This document shows positions 60,199-64,000 of a stretch of 64,000 nucleotides of DNA, piece by piece. The stretch's first letter is position 1. The number at the start of each line of letters is the position of its first letter. This DNA comes from Pseudomonas tritici. GTDB taxonomy: Bacteria; Pseudomonadota; Gammaproteobacteria; Pseudomonadales; Pseudomonadaceae. A program made the position numbers and the translations under genes. Under the pieces are notes generated by a model. That model did no database searches, was not told where the DNA came from, and was given only the letters and a program-made list of their open reading frames with translations. Where the stretch lies: NCBI RefSeq assembly GCF_014268275.3, contig NZ_CP077084.1:3782001-3846000 (forward strand), given 5' to 3'.

Positions 60199-61014
60199 AT
60201 GGACTTACAAAAGCGCAACAACGTCAGTGTCATGGGCAACGGCGCCTCGACGCTGGTGTTTTCCCACGGGTTTGGCTGCAACCAAGCCATGTGGAATTAC
60301 TTGGTCCCGTCATTTTGCGAGCGTTTTCGGGTCGTGCTGTACGACTTGGTTGGCGCAGGGCTGTCGGACCTCAGCGCCTTTGACAAGGCTAAATACAGTG
60401 CTCTGGATGGCTACGCCCGCGATCTGAACGAGATCATTGATCAATACGCGGTCGGCCCCGTCATTCACGTGGGCCACTCGGTCAGCGCGATGATCGGCAC
60501 CCTCGCCGACCGCCTGGCCCCCGGCCGTATTGCCGCCCATGTGATGATCGGCCCGTCGCCGCGCTATATCGACGAAGACGGTTATGTCGGCGGCTTCAAG
60601 CGCAGCGATATCAATGACCTGCTCGACACCCTCGACAGCAATTACCTCGGCTGGTCCAGTGCCATGGCCCCGGTGATCATGGGCGCGCCCGACCAACCGG
60701 CGTTGAGTGACACGCTGACCGACAGTTTCTGCCGCACCGAACCCGACATCGCCAAGCAATTCGCGCGGGTCACGTTTATGTCGGACAACCGCAAGGACGT
60801 GATCGGCCTGACCACCCCGGTGCTGATCCTGCAATCGACCGATGACCTGATCGCCCCCATCGCCGTGGGCGAATACCTGCACAGCGTACTGCCCAACAGC
60901 ACCTATTGCCTGGTGGACAACGTCGGCCATTGCCCTCACATGAGCGCGCCGCACGCCTGCGCGACTGCCATGCAAGCGTTTCTGGCACCGTGGGCCGTGC
61001 CCGATGCCGGCTGA
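60199..61014 (+). CDS. RsbQ/KAI2-like alpha/beta hydrolase
   Basis: A 271-residue hydrolase of the RsbQ-D14-KAI2 clan. It starts RNNVSVMGNGASTLVFSHGFGCNQAMWNYLVPSF; nucleophile Ser94 in VGHSVSAMIG, Asp215 or 216 in QSTDDLIAP, His244 in NVGHCPHMSAP. In Bacillus, RsbQ works with the PAS-phosphatase RsbP in energy-stress signalling; plant relatives are karrikin and strigolactone receptors. Here the gene overlaps a PAS histidine kinase by 11 bases, so it probably supplies or removes a small ligand for that PAS domain. Confidence 0.88.
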   Translation: MDLQKRNNVSVMGNGASTLVFSHGFGCNQAMWNYLVPSFCERFRVVLYDLVGAGLSDLSAFDKAKYSALDGYARDLNEIIDQYAVGPVIHVGHSVSAMIGTLADRLAPGRIAAHVMIGPSPRYIDEDGYVGGFKRSDINDLLDTLDSNYLGWSSAMAPVIMGAPDQPALSDTLTDSFCRTEPDIAKQFARVTFMSDNRKDVIGLTTPVLILQSTDDLIAPIAVGEYLHSVLPNSTYCLVDNVGHCPHMSAPHACATAMQAFLAPWAVPDAG

Positions 61015-62146
61015 GCTATTCGACAGCGCCGCCTGCGCCCTGGCAGTCACCGCGCAAGACGGCACGATCCTGCAGGCCAACGCGCGCTTCAGCGAGTGGC
61101 TGGGGTTCAGCACTGCCGAATTGTGCGGCAAGCGTTTCCAGGACCTGCTGACCATGGGCGGGCGGATTTTCCACCAGACCCACCTGGCGCCGATGCTGCG
61201 CATGCACGGCAGTGTCGCCGAGGTGAAACTGGACCTGCTGCACCGCGACGGGCACAAGCTGACCATGCTGCTCAACGGCAATAAACGCGAACTGGCCGAT
61301 CACGTGGTCTACGACCTCGCGTTGTTTGGCACGACTGATCGCGACAAATACGAGCGGGAGCTGCTGAACGCCCACAAAACGGCCGAAGCGCTGCTGCAGG
61401 AAAAAACCGCCGCTGAACTGGCACTGCATCAAGCCCAGGTCGAGTTGAGCGAGGCCTATGCCATCGCTCAACGCCGTGCGCTGTTCGCCGAGCAGATGGT
61501 CGCGATTGTCAGCCATGACCTGAAAAACCCGCTCACCGCGATCCGCATGGCGTCCGACTTTCTCAGCCGTGGCGAACGCACGGCCAAGGAACGCCAACTG
61601 CTGGGGCATATCGGTCAATCGTCCGAGCGCGCCCAGCGCATGATCGCCGACCTGTTGGACTTCACCCAGGCCCGTGTCGGCCAGGGCATCGTCATCAAGG
61701 CGGCCCCTCTGGATTTGCACAGCGTGATTCACCGCGCCGTGGATGAACTGCGCGTGGCGTTTCCCAAGGCAACACTGGAGCATCACGCACAAGGCCATGG
61801 CGATGCCAACCTGGACGCCGACCGCGTGCAGCAGATCATCGGCAACCTGGTGGCCAACAGCGTGGCCTATGGCGACCTGCAACAGCCGATCACGGTGACG
61901 TCGCGGCTGGGCGATGGTGCCTGCGAAGTGTCAGTACACAATTATGGGGCGGCGATTCCCAAAGTGCTGCTGGCCGGGCTGTTCGAGCCCATGACCCGTG
62001 GCACCGACCAAGGCAGCGATGTGCGCAGTGTGGGCCTTGGCCTGTATATCGTGCGCGAGTTGGCCAAGGTACACGGCGGGGATGTGGCGGTGAGTTCCTG
62101 TACCACACTCGGCACCACATTTACCGTGAAGTTTCAGGGCACGTAG
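61004..62146 (+). CDS. PAS-domain sensor histidine kinase
   Basis: 380 residues, cytoplasmic. The PAS domain spans 3-115 (FDSAACALAVTAQDGTILQANARFSEWLGFSTAELCGKRFQDLL), a coiled coil 115-160, HisKA with His171 (VAIVSHDLKNPLTAIRMASDF), and HATPase motifs NLVANSVAYG and SVGLGLYIVREL. No receiver domain, and no response regulator adjacent. Translational overlap with the RsbQ-like gene suggests a two-protein sensing unit. The last 13 bases overlap the convergent DapF-like gene. Confidence 0.9.
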   Translation: MPAELFDSAACALAVTAQDGTILQANARFSEWLGFSTAELCGKRFQDLLTMGGRIFHQTHLAPMLRMHGSVAEVKLDLLHRDGHKLTMLLNGNKRELADHVVYDLALFGTTDRDKYERELLNAHKTAEALLQEKTAAELALHQAQVELSEAYAIAQRRALFAEQMVAIVSHDLKNPLTAIRMASDFLSRGERTAKERQLLGHIGQSSERAQRMIADLLDFTQARVGQGIVIKAAPLDLHSVIHRAVDELRVAFPKATLEHHAQGHGDANLDADRVQQIIGNLVANSVAYGDLQQPITVTSRLGDGACEVSVHNYGAAIPKVLLAGLFEPMTRGTDQGSDVRSVGLGLYIVRELAKVHGGDVAVSSCTTLGTTFTVKFQGT

Positions 62147-62937
62147 ACGCTGCCCTGCATGACCGGCTCCACACTGCCCGTCAGCACCACATCGCCCTCG
62201 CCTGCCCAGTGCACGGTCACGGTGCCGCCGTCGCATTGCACCTGCACCGTGGCATCCAGCAACCCACGCCGAATCCCATTGACCACCGCCCCACAGCAGC
62301 ACGAGCCGGAACCCAACGGCACGCCACCGCCGCGCTCCCAGATACGCAGGCGGATGTGGCCCCGGTCGAGCACCTGCACGAAATGCACATTGGTCTTGGC
62401 CGGGAACAGTGGGTGGTTTTCCAGCGCCGGGCCCAGGGCCGCTACGTCGACAGCCGCGATGTCTTCCACGAAAAACGTGCAATGGGGGTTGCCCATGCTG
62501 CACGCCGCCGGGTTGCCTTCCAGAGGCAAGGTGCGTGTGTCCATGGCTTCAGCCAGCGGTACTGCCGACCACTCCAGCGAAGGCTCGCCCATATTCACCG
62601 ACACTTGCCGCCCCGGCGCACGCACGCAGGTCAGCAGGCCCCGATCAGTGCGCAGCACCACCGAATCCGTGCCGGCCTCATGCATCAAACGGTCGGCCAC
62701 ACCACGGGTGGCGCTGCCGCAGGTTGCCAGTGGCGTGCCGTTGGGGTTCCAGAACTTGATGCGCGCGGCGGCGTCTTCACAGTCGAGCAGCACAGCCAGC
62801 TGGTTGAAGCCGATTCCGGTGTGGCGGTTACCCAACTGGCGGGCGATTTGCGGGCTAATCGGATCGTCGAGTCCACGGCGGTCAACGATGATGAAATCGT
62901 CGCCGTGGGCGTGCATTTTTACGAACGGCAAAGGCAT
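62134..62937 (-). CDS. Diaminopimelate epimerase-like protein (DapF paralogue)
   Basis: 267 residues. The fold and N-terminus match DapF (MPLPFVKMHAHGDDFIIVD), with the first catalytic cysteine at Cys73 (ATCGSATRGVADRLM) and the second region GSGSCCCGAVVNGI around 213-215. The usual CGNGARC and GTGACA motifs are altered, so activity on another amino acid, or a specialised epimerase role, is possible. It is probably not the essential dapF, which normally lies with lysA. Confidence 0.82.
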   Translation of the reverse strand: MPLPFVKMHAHGDDFIIVDRRGLDDPISPQIARQLGNRHTGIGFNQLAVLLDCEDAAARIKFWNPNGTPLATCGSATRGVADRLMHEAGTDSVVLRTDRGLLTCVRAPGRQVSVNMGEPSLEWSAVPLAEAMDTRTLPLEGNPAACSMGNPHCTFFVEDIAAVDVAALGPALENHPLFPAKTNVHFVQVLDRGHIRLRIWERGGGVPLGSGSCCCGAVVNGIRRGLLDATVQVQCDGGTVTVHWAGEGDVVLTGSVEPVMQGSVYVP

Positions 62938-63011
62938 CGGCTGTCCCGTGGTCGACCTGTGGGGGAACTGAAGGATACTCTGAACCGGCCCAACCCCATC
63001 GAGAGCAACTC

Positions 63012-63575
63012 ATGTTAATTGTCTTCAGCGGACTGCCCGGCACCGGCAAAACCACGATTGCCCAGGCATTGGCGCGCCAGATCGGCGCGGTTTACCTGCG
63101 CATCGACGTGATCGAACAGGCGATCCGCGAAGCTGGCGTACTGTCGACTGATGTGGGCGCCAGCGGCTATGGCGTGGCGAATGCGCTGGCGTTGAGTAAT
63201 CTAAGCTTGGGCCACACCGTGGTGGCCGATTGCGTGAACCCGGTCGAGGAAAGTCGGGAAGCGTGGAAGACCGTAGCGGCAACGGCAGAGGTGGCGTTGC
63301 TGGATGTCAGGGTGATTTGCTCTGACCGGCTGGAACATCAACGGCGGGTAGAAGCCCGTGCGGGGGATATTGCCGGCCTGGCGCCTCCAACCTGGGCGTC
63401 GGTTCTGGTGCATGAGTACCAAGATTGGAATGAAGCACCGCTGACAGTCGACACCGCCTTCATGACGCCAGATCAGGCAACTGCAATGATTTTGACAAGT
63501 CTCACTTCTACGGCAAAAGAGGTCTTTGTAGTGAGCGGGCTTGCCCCGCGCCGGGCTGCAAAGCAGCCCCAGTAA
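63012..63575 (+). CDS. Small P-loop kinase-like ATPase with REP-encoded C-terminus
   Basis: 187 residues: Walker A GLPGTGKTT (7-15), the segment VYLRIDVIEQAIREAGVL and VVADCVNPVEESREAWKTVA, as in adenylylsulfate- or gluconate-kinase-like proteins of the AAA_33 type. The native fold seems to end near residue 170; the last 16 residues (VFVVSGLAPRRAAKQPQ) are translated from the REP arm at 63527-63570. Divergent from the DapF-like gene. Confidence 0.82.
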   Translation: MLIVFSGLPGTGKTTIAQALARQIGAVYLRIDVIEQAIREAGVLSTDVGASGYGVANALALSNLSLGHTVVADCVNPVEESREAWKTVAATAEVALLDVRVICSDRLEHQRRVEARAGDIAGLAPPTWASVLVHEYQDWNEAPLTVDTAFMTPDQATAMILTSLTSTAKEVFVVSGLAPRRAAKQPQ

Positions 63576-63660
63576 GACCACCCCGCATCACTCCCGCGAG
63601 AACCTAGCCCGAATTCAGGGCTGCTCCGCAGCCCGGCGCGGGGCAATCCCGCTCACTACA
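63527..63660. repeat. REPIN overlapping the kinase gene end
   Basis: The arms 63527-63570 and 63618-63660 are inverted repeats with about three mismatches, core GTAGTGAGCGGGCTTGCCCC. The left arm carries the last codons and stop of the kinase gene; the right arm lies before the L,D-transpeptidase end. Confidence 0.85.
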
Positions 63661-63687
63661 GGCCCGCGGTGGTGTCGAGCGAGTGCC

Positions 63688-64000
63688 TCAGAGCACACTC
63701 CCCATCGCCTTCATCAACACCAGGTCCCGCGCATAAATATCCGGCGCGTACACCAACCCACCCTGGCGGTCGACCTCGACCGTCCAGTAGCCCAACAGCA
63801 CCGGCACCGGTGTCGCCAACCTGAACTCATGGGTCACGCCGGTCGCCAGCAGCTCATCCGTACGGGCGCGCTCAGCCGGGCTTACCAATAAATCCCTGAG
63901 CAACAACGGTTGCTCGACCCGCACACAGCCCGAGCTGAACGCCCGCGGCCCTTTGGTAAACAGCGGCTGGCTGGGCGTGTCATGCAGGTACACCGAAAAC
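63688..64000 (-). CDS. L,D-transpeptidase (YkuD family), C-terminal part
   Basis: Open to the right edge. The visible 104 residues include FSVYLHDTPSQPLF and the catalytic motif SSGCVRVE with its cysteine, as in YcbB/LdtD-type enzymes that cross-link peptidoglycan or attach lipoproteins. The N-terminal part lies beyond the window. Confidence 0.88.
   Translation of the reverse strand, partial: FSVYLHDTPSQPLFTKGPRAFSSGCVRVEQPLLLRDLLVSPAERARTDELLATGVTHEFRLATPVPVLLGYWTVEVDRQGGLVYAPDIYARDLVLMKAMGSVL

Noticed and set aside
1..64000. Search by eye for tRNA, rRNA, CRISPR arrays, prophage or conjugation genes
   Set aside because: No cloverleaf-like or rRNA-like sequence, no regularly spaced repeats, and no integrase, capsid or relaxase gene was seen.

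Overview
The window reads as a chromosomal segment of a fluorescent-group Pseudomonas. Evidence: GC-rich genes with Pseudomonas-type products (OprD-family porin, HglS, imu mutagenesis cassette), and many copies of the GTGGGAG and GTAGTGAGCGGGCTTG palindromic (REP/REPIN) repeats typical of that group. I see no rRNA, tRNA, CRISPR array, replication origin or complete insertion sequence. The calls rest on reading motifs and gene order, not on database searches.

Layout. 0-15.6 kb is mostly housekeeping and catabolic: a TerC/CBS membrane protein, a sugar/polyol binding protein with a zinc dehydrogenase behind palindromic operators, SohB, a histidine phosphatase with an SCP2 protein, a large GH63-like glucosidase, an OprD porin, the 2-oxoadipate decarboxylase HglS, a YdcH protein and a transketolase. 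15.6-25.7 kb, all on the minus strand, is DNA-repair related: a UvrA-like ATPase coupled to a hybrid histidine kinase, then the lexA2-imuA-imuB-dnaE2 translesion cassette with a LexA2-type operator over the lexA2 start. 25.9-30.9 kb holds an Rhs toxin whose C-terminus carries the residue spacing of the RNase A-like CDI toxin family, followed by an overlapping immunity gene.

31-49 kb carries a Nudix hydrolase with an SDR enzyme, hydrolases, an FMN-dependent lactate-type dehydrogenase divergent from a DeoR regulator, a stress-type cluster (DUF72, HhH, DUF4142, PfpI, hemerythrin), a copper-handling group (DUF2946, SCO, PCu(A)C), and a divergent hybrid kinase and LuxR-type regulator. Next to these, a truncated flavin monooxygenase is fused out of frame to an NCS1 permease that has lost its start.

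49.2-57.2 kb is an accessory zone: small orphan ORFs (two recognisable, DUF3144 and DUF7660), a MITE-like element, a decayed gene fragment, and degenerate TTTGGCCGA-type repeats after or between several of the genes. 57.3-64 kb returns to core-like content: two coupled GNATs, a lipoprotein, a TPM-domain protein, an RsbQ/KAI2-like hydrolase overlapping a PAS histidine kinase, a divergent DapF paralogue, a small P-loop kinase whose C-terminus is encoded by a REP, and the end of an L,D-transpeptidase.

The points of most interest are the RNase A-like Rhs effector pair, the RsbQ-PAS-kinase pair, the orphan-gene/repeat array with its MITE, and the monooxygenase/permease deletion junction.
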